A stretch of DNA of 64,000 bases from the NCBI RefSeq assembly GCF_008868125.1, contig NZ_WAAQ01000001.1, forward strand, positions 930,001-994,000. Reading direction: 5' to 3'. This stretch comes from Microbacterium maritypicum. Lineage in GTDB: Bacteria > Actinomycetota > Actinomycetes > Actinomycetales > Microbacteriaceae. Below are positions 51,634 through 59,965 of this stretch, one piece after another (position 1 is the first letter of the stretch; each line of letters begins with the position of its first letter). The notes beneath the pieces were generated by a model. That model did not search any database. It worked only from the letters and a program-made list of their open reading frames with translations, and was not told the origin of the DNA. The position numbers and the translations under genes are program-made.

Positions 51634-53082
51634 ATGAACGATTCCGCGGCACACCGCGACGACTGGACTGAGAGCGAAGAGCTGGCGGAGCGGATGATCC
51701 CGCTCATCGGGGCGCTCCGACGCGAACACGACGTGGTCACCTCTCTCCACGGGCACCGGCTGCTCGGCCTGTCGGCGACCGGCCTCGTCGAAGTGCACGA
51801 GCGCGTCGCGCAGCTCGGGCACGAGCGGCTCCCGATCGAAGACAGCCTCGCCGTGCTGGAAGCGATCCATGCCCTTGCTCCCGGCGCCTCCTCCCTCGAC
51901 GTCGCCCGGCTCGTCGCCGGACACGCCGAGAGCGGGCAGCCGCTGGAGACCTACCTCGCCGAGGTGCTCGCGCCCGCCATGGGAGCCGTCGCCGCCGAAC
52001 CCACCGACGTCGTGCTCTACGGCTTCGGACGCATCGGTCGCCTCCTCGCCCGCATCCTCATCGCCCACACCGGCGGAGGCAGCGGACTGCGTCTGCGCGC
52101 CATCGTCGTCCGCCGCGGCGCCGAGAACGACCTCGTCAAGCGCGCATCCCTGCTGCTGCGCGACTCCGTGCACGGTCGGTTCGCCGGGTCGGTCACCGTC
52201 GACGAGGAAGCCGAGCAGATCATCGCGAACGGCACCCGCATCCAGGTGATCTACTCCGACGACCCCGCGACCATCGACTACACCGCCCACGGCATCCACG
52301 ACGCGATCGTCGTCGACAACACCGGGCGCTGGCGCGACGAAGCCGGCCTCTCGCAGCACCTGCGTTCCAAGGGCGTCGCCCGTGTGCTGCTCACCGCGCC
52401 GGGGAAGAGCCCTCTCAAGAACATCGTCCACGGGATCAACGACGATACGATCGCCGACACCGACCGCATCCTCTCGGCCGCATCCTGCACGACCAACGCC
52501 ATCACGCCCGTGCTCGCGGCGATCGACGAGGCGTACGGCGTCGTCAAGGGGCACGTCGAGACCGTGCACTCGTTCACGAACGACCAGAACCTGATCGACA
52601 ACTTCCACAAGGGCGACCGTCGCGGACGCTCGGCGGTGCTCAACATGGTCATCACCGAGACGGGGGCCGCGAAGGCGGTCGCCAAGGCGCTCCCGCAGCT
52701 GGAGGGCAAGCTCACCGGCAGCTCGATCCGCGTTCCCACCCCCGACGTCTCGCTCGCCGTGCTGCACCTGACGATCGCGCGCCCCGCCACGAAGGACCAG
52801 GTCAACGACTACCTGCGCCGCGTGTCGCTGCACTCGAAGCTGCGTCAGCAGATCGACTACGTCGAGAGCCCCGACGTGGTCTCCACCGACTTCGTCGGCT
52901 CCCACCGGGCGGGCATCGTCGACGGCCTCGCCACGATCGCCGACGAGGACACCCTCATCCTCTACGTCTGGTACGACAACGAGTTCGGGTACTCCTGCCA
53001 GGTCATCCGCGTGCTCGAGGTCATGGCGGGCTCGCACCCGATCGTGCTCCCCGAACGTCCAGAGGTCACCCTGCAGGGCTGA
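51634..53082 (+). CDS. Glyceraldehyde-3-phosphate dehydrogenase, long form with N-terminal extension
   Basis: Protein of 482 residues. The GAPDH core begins only at about residue 128 (VLYGFGRIGRLLARIL, where usual enzymes have this at residue 3-10). Then come LLRDSVHGRF, the catalytic Cys285 in SAASCTTNAITP, the catalytic histidine region after HSFTNDQNLIDN, RAALNM-like RSAVLNMVITETGAAKA and WYDNEFGYS. The 127-residue N-terminal segment is helical and of unknown function. It is likely a specialised, possibly NADP-using or gluconeogenic paralog of the main glycolytic GAPDH, as in other Actinobacteria. AAGGA precedes the ATG. Confidence 0.92.
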   Translation: MNDSAAHRDDWTESEELAERMIPLIGALRREHDVVTSLHGHRLLGLSATGLVEVHERVAQLGHERLPIEDSLAVLEAIHALAPGASSLDVARLVAGHAESGQPLETYLAEVLAPAMGAVAAEPTDVVLYGFGRIGRLLARILIAHTGGGSGLRLRAIVVRRGAENDLVKRASLLLRDSVHGRFAGSVTVDEEAEQIIANGTRIQVIYSDDPATIDYTAHGIHDAIVVDNTGRWRDEAGLSQHLRSKGVARVLLTAPGKSPLKNIVHGINDDTIADTDRILSAASCTTNAITPVLAAIDEAYGVVKGHVETVHSFTNDQNLIDNFHKGDRRGRSAVLNMVITETGAAKAVAKALPQLEGKLTGSSIRVPTPDVSLAVLHLTIARPATKDQVNDYLRRVSLHSKLRQQIDYVESPDVVSTDFVGSHRAGIVDGLATIADEDTLILYVWYDNEFGYSCQVIRVLEVMAGSHPIVLPERPEVTLQG

Positions 53083-53126
53083 CGCGATCCGTGCGCCGGG
53101 TCGGTGGCGCCCGGCATGATGAGGTC

Positions 53127-54173
53127 ATGAAGACCGCGACCCTGCTCGCCGAGCGCCTCCGATCGCACCGGCTCACGGCGCCGGCGCGCACCGTGACGGA
53201 TGCCGCGCATCACATGCTCGCCGTGCAGAGTCAGGACTTCACGGCCGGACGATGGGCGCTCGCCGTCCGCACCGGGAACCCGGTGCGGCTGCGCGACGTC
53301 GACCGTGCCTTCGACCGCGGTGACATCGTGCGCGGCTGGACCATGCGCGGCACACTGCACACGGTTCCCGCGCGCGACCTCGGCTGGATGCTCCAGGTCA
53401 CCGCTGGGCGCCAGCGTCAGCAGGCGGCCTCCCGACACCGCGACCTCGGCATCGACGACGACATGGTCGTCGCGGCCGTCAGGGCACTGACCCCGGCGCT
53501 GCGCGACGGCGGGTGCACCCGTGCCGAGGTGTTCGAGATCCTCGAGAGCATCGGCATCGATCCCGCGGGCCAGCGCGGCATCCATCTGCTGTTCACCCTC
53601 ACGATCGACGGCCTGATCTGCCAGGGACCCGTCGTCCCGCGGGAAGGTGTCACCCGCGAGCAGCGCTTCGTGCTCGTGGAGGAACACATCCGCGAGCACG
53701 CCGTCCCCGACGATCCGCTCGCCGAGTTGTTCGTCCGCTACATCGACGGACACGGCCCCGCCGCGATCGCCGACTTCGCCTGGTGGTCGGGGCTCACCCT
53801 CGGCCAGGCGCGCGAGGCGGCCGCGCGGGCGGCCGAGAGGGTGGAGGACCTCGGCGACGGACTCTTCGCGCCCCGCCGGCGCCCTCGACGCACGACCGGG
53901 GCGCCGCCCGTCCACGCCCTCGGCGCGTTCGACGAGTACTACATCTCGTACGCCGACCGCACGACCGTCTGCGCGCAGGAGCATCTCGCAGCCGTCGGCC
54001 CCGGCAAGAACGGGATGGTGCGTCCGACCCTGGTCGAGCAGGGGCGCGTGATCGGCACCTGGTCGCACGCGGGCGCGACACGCGACGCTCCGCCCGCGCT
54101 GTTCGAGCGGCCGGAGGATCCCGCCGCTGTGGCCGCCGCCCTCGCCCGGTTCGCCGCGTTCGCCGACGACTGA
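53127..54173 (+). CDS. Winged-helix DNA-binding protein (HTH_42 / AlkX-YcaQ-like)
   Basis: Protein of 348 residues starting MKTATLLAERLRSHRL. The pattern DAAHHMLAVQSQDFTAGRWALAVR, DRGDIVRGWTMRGTLHTVPARDL, HLLFTLTIDGLICQGP and GPAAIADFAWWSGLTLGQA matches the HTH_42 family; YcaQ-type members unhook DNA interstrand crosslinks, and others are uncharacterised. The QSQDF and WTMRGTLH motifs, which include the proposed catalytic residues, are intact. It lies 44 bp after GAPDH. The region 54174-54270 after it contains only repeats. Confidence 0.85.
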   Translation: MKTATLLAERLRSHRLTAPARTVTDAAHHMLAVQSQDFTAGRWALAVRTGNPVRLRDVDRAFDRGDIVRGWTMRGTLHTVPARDLGWMLQVTAGRQRQQAASRHRDLGIDDDMVVAAVRALTPALRDGGCTRAEVFEILESIGIDPAGQRGIHLLFTLTIDGLICQGPVVPREGVTREQRFVLVEEHIREHAVPDDPLAELFVRYIDGHGPAAIADFAWWSGLTLGQAREAAARAAERVEDLGDGLFAPRRRPRRTTGAPPVHALGAFDEYYISYADRTTVCAQEHLAAVGPGKNGMVRPTLVEQGRVIGTWSHAGATRDAPPALFERPEDPAAVAAALARFAAFADD

Positions 54174-54192
54174 GCCGGCGCGGCATCCTCGC

Positions 54193-54266
54193 GCCTCGGC
54201 GCCCGCTCCCGCCTCGGCGCCCGCTCCCGCCTCGACCGGCGCCGGCTCCTGCCTCGACCGGCCGCC
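54193..54266. repeat. Short tandem repeats between convergent genes
   Basis: GCCTCGGCGCCCGCTCCC occurs twice exactly (54193-54210, 54211-54228), followed by two copies starting GCCTCGACCGGC (54229 and 54251). The block fills the gap between the winged-helix gene and the RamB-like gene. No coding or terminator role is evident. Confidence 0.8.
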
Positions 54267-54270
54267 GCGA

Positions 54271-55713
54271 CTACTCGCTCGCGTGGCGTGCGAGGAAGTT
54301 GTAGACCTCGTTGTCGTCGACACCGGGGAACGCGCCGCGGGGGAGCGGGGAGAACATGTGGGTGTGCACGCGTGCGCTCGGCCAGGCCCTTCCGCTCCAA
54401 CGGTCGCTCAGCTCGGCCGAGGGGCGTCGGCAGCACGACTCGTCGGGGCAGGTCGACACGGCCCTGTCGCCGGTCTCGCGTCCACGCCACCATCGTGCGT
54501 CGTCGAAGGGCACGCCGACGGTCACCGAGAATTCGCCGTCGCTCGACGAGCCGGTCTGGGTGGAGCACCAGAACGTGCCGGAGGGGGTGTCGGTGTACTG
54601 GTGGTGCTCGACCGTGCGGTTCTGCTGCGTGAACGCCGCGCGCGCCTGGAACTTCCGGCACACCCGCTGTCCCTCGACCGCGCCCGTCACATCCATCGGC
54701 AGCGGCAGGTCGTCGTTCTCGTACACGCGGGTGATGGCGCCGGTGGAGTCGACGCGCAGGAAATGCAGCGCCATGCCGAGGTGCTGCGTCAGCAGGTTGG
54801 TCATGCGCATGCCCGCCGCCTCGTGCGTCACGCCGAAGCCGTCTCGGAAGTCCTCGACCGCGAGGTTGCGATCCTTCTTCGCCTGCTGCAGGAACGCGAC
54901 CGATGCGGTCTCCGGCATCAGGCAGCACGCGGCGAAGTAGTTGATCTCGAGGCGCTGCTGCAGGAAGTCGGCGTAGTCGGTGGGCGGGGCGTGCCCGAGC
55001 AGGCGGTGCGCCATGGCCTGCAGCGCCATCGACCGCAGACCGTGACCGCCGGGGATCGAGGCCGGCGGCAGGTAGATGCGTCCGTTCTCGAGGTCGGTGA
55101 CCGATCGGGTCGAATGGGGGAGGTCGTTGACGTAGATCAGCTCGAATCCGAGCTTCTCGGCCATGATGCTCACGGTGCGGTGCGTGAGAGCGCCCTGCAC
55201 GTGTCCCGCGGCCTTGAGGTGCTTCTCGGCGAGCTTCTCGATCTCGGGGAGGTAGTTGTTCTGCGCGCGCATCCGCAGCCGCAGCTCGGTGTTCGCGCGC
55301 CGCGCCTCCTCCGGTGTGGCGATGGCCTCGCGTTCGCGACGCTCCAGCTCCCGGTGCAGGCCGAGGACCGATTCGATGGTCTCGTCGCTCATGCCCTTGG
55401 TCACGCGCACGGGCGCGACGCCGAGCTGGCGGAAGACCGGGCTCTCCTGTGCGCGTTCGAGGGCGATCTCGAGAGCGGCACGGCGGTTCGGCGGCTCCCC
55501 GGAGATGAGATCGGTCACCTCCGTCTTGGTCGCCTGGGCGATCGCCTGCAGCAGCGAGAGCTTGGGCTCGCGCTTGCCGTTCTCGATCAGGCTCAGCTGC
55601 GAACCGGCGACGCCGACGAGAGCACCGAGCTCGTCGAGCGTGAACCCGTTCTCCAACCGGTGGTGACGGATGCGGTGGCCGAGAGTCGTGAGGTGGATGC
55701 CGGAGGACGCCAT
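54271..55713 (-). CDS. XRE-family regulator of the RamB/ScfR group with IrrE-like domain
   Basis: Protein of 480 residues. The N-terminal XRE helix-turn-helix (about 10-65: LGHRIRHHRLENGFTLDELG, AGSQLSLIENGKREP) is followed by an ImmA/IrrE-like region (about 170-290; the metal motif is weak, AMAHRLLGH) and a C-terminal short-chain-fatty-acid regulator domain with several cysteines (CRKFQARAAF, CPDESCCRRP). RamB of Corynebacterium and Mycobacterium controls acetate, glyoxylate and gluconeogenic genes. Divergent placement next to PEP carboxykinase fits that role. TAGACT (minus strand 55725-55720) lies six bases before the ATG, so a leaderless transcript is likely. Confidence 0.9.
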   Translation of the reverse strand: MASSGIHLTTLGHRIRHHRLENGFTLDELGALVGVAGSQLSLIENGKREPKLSLLQAIAQATKTEVTDLISGEPPNRRAALEIALERAQESPVFRQLGVAPVRVTKGMSDETIESVLGLHRELERREREAIATPEEARRANTELRLRMRAQNNYLPEIEKLAEKHLKAAGHVQGALTHRTVSIMAEKLGFELIYVNDLPHSTRSVTDLENGRIYLPPASIPGGHGLRSMALQAMAHRLLGHAPPTDYADFLQQRLEINYFAACCLMPETASVAFLQQAKKDRNLAVEDFRDGFGVTHEAAGMRMTNLLTQHLGMALHFLRVDSTGAITRVYENDDLPLPMDVTGAVEGQRVCRKFQARAAFTQQNRTVEHHQYTDTPSGTFWCSTQTGSSSDGEFSVTVGVPFDDARWWRGRETGDRAVSTCPDESCCRRPSAELSDRWSGRAWPSARVHTHMFSPLPRGAFPGVDDNEVYNFLARHASE

Positions 55714-55719
55714 TCCTTG

Positions 55720-55745
55720 AGTCTAGCGAAAGAATTGAAGTTCTT
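55720..55745. promoter_or_regulatory. Divergent regulatory region between the RamB-like gene and pckG
   Basis: TAGACT on the minus strand is the -10 of the regulator gene. Next to it, AAGAA (55730-55734) and TTCTT (55741-55745) form an inverted repeat around TTGAAG, with GCGA and TCGC further out. This AT-rich symmetry is a candidate RamB-type operator affecting both genes. Confidence 0.55.
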
Positions 55746-55825
55746 ATCGCTCGAAATGGCCGAAAGTCGCGCTCGAACCGGAAGAAGATAGGTGCAACGC
55801 CCCACACTTCAAAGGAGCACACGTC

Positions 55826-57688
55826 ATGGCTATCGCCGAAGTCTTCACCCCCCGCACGTCTCCCGTCGCACAGACGCGTACGTTCGGCGCGGCTCCGACG
55901 TATGACACCCCCGCGATGGCCGAGCTGGCCGCCTGGGTCGAGGAGATCCGCGCACTCACCCAGCCCGACGCGGTGCACTGGGTCGACGGCTCGCCCGCCG
56001 AGAACGACTGGCTCCTGCGCGGACTCGTCGACGAGGGCAAGCTGATCAAGCTCAACCCCGAATGGCGCCCCGGTTCCTACCTCGCCCGTTCGCACCCCAG
56101 CGACGTCGCCCGCACCGAGGGACGCACCTTCATCTCCTCCGAGCGCGAAGAGGACGCGGGCCCCACGAACAACTGGGCGGCCCCCGCCGAGATGCACGCC
56201 AAGATGGACGAGATCTTCGAGGGATCGATGCGCGGCCGCACGATGTACGTCGTGCCGTTCTCGATGGGACGCGTCGGCGGTCCGCTCTCGCACATCGGCG
56301 TCCAGATCACCGACAGCGCCTACGCGGTCGCCTCGATCGGCATCATGACCCGCGTCGGCGATGCCGTCACTCGTCAGATCGCCGAGGGGGCGCCGTGGGT
56401 CAAGACCGTGCACTCGGTCGGTGCTCCGCTCGCACCGGGCGAGCAGGATGCCGAGTGGCCCTGCAACGATGACAAGTACATCGTGCACTTCCCCGAGACG
56501 CTCGAGGTCTACTCCTACGGCTCGGGCTACGGCGGCAACGCGATCCTGGCCAAGAAGTGCTTCGCGCTGCGCATCGCCTCGGTGATCGCACGCGACGAGG
56601 GCTGGCTCGCCGAGCACATGCTGCTCATCCGCGTGATCGACCCCCAGGGCAAGGCGTACCACGTGGCCGCGGCCTTCCCGTCGGCCTGCGGGAAGACGAA
56701 CCTCGCGATGCTCCGCCCGACCATCCCCGGCTGGCGCGTCGAGACCCTCGGTGACGACATCGCCTGGATCCGTCCGGGCGAAGACGGCCGCATGTGGGCC
56801 ATCAACCCCGAGGCCGGCTTCTTCGGCGTCGCACCCGGCACCGGCGAGTCGACCAACGTCACCGCGGTCGAGACGCTGTGGGGCAACACGATCTTCACCA
56901 ACGTCGCGCTCCGCCCCGACGGCGACGTGTGGTGGGAGGGTCTGACCGACGAGGCGCCCGCGCACCTGATCGACTGGGAGGGCAACGACTGGACCCCCGA
57001 GTCCGGCCGACCGGCCGCGCACCCCAACTCCCGCTTCACGGTGTCGGCGGCGCAGTGCCCGCAGATCTCCGAGGACTGGGAAGAGGCCGTGCCGCTCGAC
57101 GTCATCCTGTTCGGCGGACGCCGCGCCAGCAACGTCCCGCTCGTGGTCGAGGCCACCGACTGGACGCACGGCGTCTTCCTCGGCTCGAACATCTCGTCCG
57201 AGCGCACCGCTGCCGCTGAGGGAACCGTGGGGGAGCTGCGCCGCGACCCGTTCGCGATGCTGCCCTTCTGCGGCTACAACATGGCGGACTACTTCGGTCA
57301 CTGGCTCAAGGTCGGTCGCGGTCTTCGCTTCGACCGGGCGCCGCGCATCTTCCAGGTGAACTGGTTCCGCCGCGGTGCCGACGGCCGGTTCCTGTGGCCG
57401 GGCTTCGGCGACAACTCGCGTGTCGTCGACTGGATCATCCGCCGCATCGCGGGCGATGTCTCCGCGGTCGACAGCCCGATCGGACGCCTGCCGCGCGTGG
57501 AGGACCTCAACCTCGACGGACTCGACATCCCCGCCGCCGACCTCGACGAGCTGTTCTCCGTCGATGCCGAGGCGTGGAAGACCGAGGCCGACCTGACCGA
57601 GGCGTTCTACGACACCTTCGGTGACAAGGTTCCCGCGGCCCTGCGTGCCGAGCTGGCCTCGCTGCGCTACCGCCTCGACAAGGCGTAA
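55826..57688 (+). CDS. pckG: Phosphoenolpyruvate carboxykinase (GTP)
   Basis: Protein of 620 residues, normal for the GTP-dependent enzyme. Key elements are all present: the substrate arginine/serine region [20 protein letters not shown], the [11 protein letters not shown] segment, the P-loop [33 protein letters not shown] and the guanine site MADYFGHWL. It converts oxaloacetate to PEP, the entry step of gluconeogenesis. A ribosome site AAAGGAG precedes the ATG. Beside the RamB-like regulator, so control by carbon source (acetate against sugar) is likely. Confidence 0.97.
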   Translation: MAIAEVFTPRTSPVAQTRTFGAAPTYDTPAMAELAAWVEEIRALTQPDAVHWVDGSPAENDWLLRGLVDEGKLIKLNPEWRPGSYLARSHPSDVARTEGRTFISSEREEDAGPTNNWAAPAEMHAKMDEIFEGSMRGRTMYVVPFSMGRVGGPLSHIGVQITDSAYAVASIGIMTRVGDAVTRQIAEGAPWVKTVHSVGAPLAPGEQDAEWPCNDDKYIVHFPETLEVYSYGSGYGGNAILAKKCFALRIASVIARDEGWLAEHMLLIRVIDPQGKAYHVAAAFPSACGKTNLAMLRPTIPGWRVETLGDDIAWIRPGEDGRMWAINPEAGFFGVAPGTGESTNVTAVETLWGNTIFTNVALRPDGDVWWEGLTDEAPAHLIDWEGNDWTPESGRPAAHPNSRFTVSAAQCPQISEDWEEAVPLDVILFGGRRASNVPLVVEATDWTHGVFLGSNISSERTAAAEGTVGELRRDPFAMLPFCGYNMADYFGHWLKVGRGLRFDRAPRIFQVNWFRRGADGRFLWPGFGDNSRVVDWIIRRIAGDVSAVDSPIGRLPRVEDLNLDGLDIPAADLDELFSVDAEAWKTEADLTEAFYDTFGDKVPAALRAELASLRYRLDKA

Positions 57689-57696
57689 CCCCAGAC

Positions 57697-57722
57697 CGGT
57701 GCCGGTTCGGGGGAGCCGGCAC
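57697..57722. terminator. Hairpin after pckG
   Basis: GGTGCCGGTTC (57697-57707) pairs with GAGCCGGCACC (57712-57722) around GGGG, 11 bp with one G-T pair, nine bases after the stop codon. No T-run. Confidence 0.8.
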
Positions 57723-57749
57723 CCTCAGGGCTCCGTGCCCTGCAGACCC

Positions 57750-57809
57750 GCGAAGGCGGGACATCAGAGACGAACCCATGGCTGAGTGGTCTCCGACGTC
57801 CCGCCTTCG
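57750..57809. repeat. Nested inverted repeat between pckG and the ABC exporter gene
   Basis: CGAAGGCGGGAC (57750-57761) is exactly complementary to 57798-57809, and an inner GAGAC/GTCTC pair (57766-57770, 57789-57793) lies inside. The pair brackets 36 bp between convergent genes. A bidirectional terminator with a branched stem or a small dispersed repeat are both possible. Confidence 0.75.
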
Positions 57810-57831
57810 TGTTGCCCGGGAACAGGTGGCG

Positions 57832-59718
57832 TCAGGCGAGCAGCTGGTGACGTGCGAGGTCCCGGTACAGCGGCGTCGATTCCACGAGCTCGGTGTGCGT
57901 ACCCTGGCCGACCACGACGCCGTCCTGCAGCACCACGATCAGGTCGCTGTCGACGACGGTCGAGAGGCGGTGCGCGATCACGATGAGCGTGCGGTCGGTG
58001 GATACCGCGTCGATGGCCTCGCGCATGCGCTGCTCGTTCACACCGTCGAGCGATGACGTGGACTCGTCGAGCAGCAGGATCGGGGCGTCGGTGAGCAGGG
58101 CGCGGGCGATCGCGAGGCGCTGACGCTCACCACCGGAGAGCATCACGCCGTCCTCGCCCACCGGAGCCTCGATCCCGAGCGGGTTGCGCTCCAGCACGTC
58201 GCCCAGGTTCACGGCGCGCAGCACTCGTTCGCAGTCGGCGTCCGTCGCTTCGGGGGAGGCGAGCCGCAGGTTCTCGGCGAGTGTGCCGGCCAGCGTCGGC
58301 GCATCCTGTTCGACGTAGCCGAAGTGGGCGCGGAGCTCGTCGCGCGGGTAGGTGCGCGCATCGTGACCGTGCAGGCGGATCGATCCGCCCGTGGGGTCGT
58401 AGAAGCGCTCGATCAGCGACAGGATCGTACTCTTGCCCGCCCCGCTGGGGCCGACCAGGGCGACGCGGGAGCCGTGCGGCACGGCGAAGGAGACCCCGCG
58501 CAGCACTTCGTGGTCCTGGGCGGCCGGTGCGGCATCCTCTGCCGACTCCAGGTGCGCGTCGGCGAGCAGATTCCGTGCCTCCTTGGCGGCGGCCTGACGC
58601 GCGGCCACGACATTCGCCGGGTAGTGGAAGCGCACGTCGCGGAATTCGATCGCCGGCGCATCCGGTGCTGCCGTCTCATGGGGCAGCGACGCGGCGATCT
58701 TCTCATCGTCCTGCGACTCGGTGGGCAGGTCGAGCACCTCCTGGATGCGTCCGAGCGCCCCGAGGGCCTGGTTCACCGATGTGATCGCTCCGAACGTCGT
58801 GGCCAGCGGCATCACGAGCAGGAACAGGAACATGATGAACGAGATCAGCGAGGCGATCGTGATGGCTCCTGCGGCCACGCGGAATCCGCCCACGCCGAGG
58901 ACGACGAGCAGCGACAGCTGCAGGGCGATGCCGGAGACGGGCACGACCATCGAGGAGATCTTGGCGATGCGCACGCCGATGCCGTAGGCGTCGGACGCGA
59001 GCTCGGACACCGCGGTGGTCTCGCGCTCGGTCGCACCAGACGCGCGGATGGTGCGGATCGAGCCCACGGCGCGTTCGACACCGGAGGCCAGCTCGCCCAC
59101 CTTCTCCTGCTGCGCGGTCGACGCGGTGCGGATGCGCCCGCTGAGCAACACGACCACTGCGACCGAGATGCCGATCACCACGACGATGAGCAGCAGCAGG
59201 AGGGGATCGATCACGAGCATCGCGATGAGCGCGCCGAGGAAGAGCACGGCGCTGCCGACCGCGTCTGCGAGGCCCTGGGTGAGCACGGCGTAGAGCAGGG
59301 TCGTGTCGGTGCCCACGCGCGAGACGAGGTCGCCGGTGCGGCGGGCGTCGAACTCCGACGTGGGCAGATGCAGGATGCGGGCGATCAGCTTGCGGCGGCT
59401 CGAGTACACGACCGCGGTGCCCGTGCGCTGGAGGAGGTAGTGCTGGAAGCCGGAGATGACAGACGACACGACCACGAAGCCCACGAGCAGCCACACGAGG
59501 ATCCCGATGCCGGTGTCGGACTGCACCGCCTCGATGACCTGACCGACGAGCAACGGCTGCACGAGCGACGTCGCCGCGCCGATGACGCTGAGCACCGCGA
59601 CCACGATGAGGGTGCGCTTGTGCTCGAAGAGGAAGGGGAGGAGCTGGCGGAAGGTGGCGCGGGGGCCTTCGGGCTGCGCGCCACGTCCGCGGCGGCGTGC
59701 TGTCGCCGAACCGGACAT
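57832..59718 (-). CDS. ABC exporter, fused membrane and ATPase domains
   Basis: Protein of 628 residues. The type I exporter membrane domain (about 25-330) has six helices, starting LLPFLFEHKRTLIVVAVLSVIG, with the coupling motif RTGDLVSRVGTDT. The ATPase domain (about 360-628) has Walker A VGPSGAGKST, signature LSGGERQRLAIARAL, Walker B ILLLDESTSSLD and the H-loop VIAHRLSTV. All catalytic residues including the Walker B glutamate are intact, so it could work as a homodimer. Substrate unknown: lipid, drug or peptide. An inverted repeat just upstream may be an operator. No partner half-transporter is adjacent. Confidence 0.92.
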   Translation of the reverse strand: MSGSATARRRGRGAQPEGPRATFRQLLPFLFEHKRTLIVVAVLSVIGAATSLVQPLLVGQVIEAVQSDTGIGILVWLLVGFVVVSSVISGFQHYLLQRTGTAVVYSSRRKLIARILHLPTSEFDARRTGDLVSRVGTDTTLLYAVLTQGLADAVGSAVLFLGALIAMLVIDPLLLLLIVVVIGISVAVVVLLSGRIRTASTAQQEKVGELASGVERAVGSIRTIRASGATERETTAVSELASDAYGIGVRIAKISSMVVPVSGIALQLSLLVVLGVGGFRVAAGAITIASLISFIMFLFLLVMPLATTFGAITSVNQALGALGRIQEVLDLPTESQDDEKIAASLPHETAAPDAPAIEFRDVRFHYPANVVAARQAAAKEARNLLADAHLESAEDAAPAAQDHEVLRGVSFAVPHGSRVALVGPSGAGKSTILSLIERFYDPTGGSIRLHGHDARTYPRDELRAHFGYVEQDAPTLAGTLAENLRLASPEATDADCERVLRAVNLGDVLERNPLGIEAPVGEDGVMLSGGERQRLAIARALLTDAPILLLDESTSSLDGVNEQRMREAIDAVSTDRTLIVIAHRLSTVVDSDLIVVLQDGVVVGQGTHTELVESTPLYRDLARHQLLA

Positions 59719-59737
59719 GCGGGACCTCTATCTGGAG

Positions 59738-59771
59738 ATGGTACTTCGACCGTACTTCGTTCGCGGTCGAA
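59738..59771. promoter_or_regulatory. Promoter and operator-like repeat of the ABC exporter gene
   Basis: TACCAT read on the minus strand (59743-59738) is a possible -10, with GAGG before the ATG at 59718. TTCGACC (59745-59751) and GGTCGAA (59765-59771) form an inverted repeat over the -35 zone, and GTACTTCG occurs twice at an 11-bp period (59741, 59752). A drug-responsive repressor site is plausible. Confidence 0.5.
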
Positions 59772-59839
59772 TCCTATGGAGGGGCTGAACGCGGCTCGGT
59801 GGCGGCAGAATCGTCGATGCATCTGGGGCGCCTGCTGCG

Positions 59840-59942
59840 GCACCGGCACCCACGAACTGATCGAGTGCGTGGCATCCGCACCGTGCGGCATCTCGAAAAC
59901 ACGACCACGATCGCCGCGATCGAGGAGTTCCTGCGGCCGTGA
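59840..59942 (+). pseudogene. Possible frameshifted remnant of an Lrp/AsnC-type C-terminus
   Basis: The 247-bp gap between the exporter and MFS genes carries a plus-strand stretch that, allowing one frameshift near 59858, reads GTGTHELIE then RVRGIRTVRHLENTTTI, ending at a TGA at 59940-59942. This looks like the end of an AsnC ligand-binding domain. The frame has no convincing start, and the N-terminal part is absent. The terminator hairpin sits exactly on its stop. The call is tentative; the likeness could be chance. Confidence 0.25.
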
Positions 59943-59963
59943 CGTGAGTCGTCACGGCCGCAG
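59931..59963. terminator. Strong hairpin terminator after the MFS gene
   Basis: CTGCGGCCGTGACG (59931-59944) and its exact complement (59950-59963) form a 14-bp stem with loop TGAGT, three bases past the end of the MFS transporter gene on the minus strand. It should stop minus-strand readthrough toward the exporter gene. Confidence 0.9.
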
Positions 59964-59965
59964 CA

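Noticed and set aside
54283..55791. Plus-strand frame of 502 codons opposite the RamB-like gene
   Set aside because: The minus strand encodes clear HTH and IrrE-like domains; the plus frame has no homology pattern.
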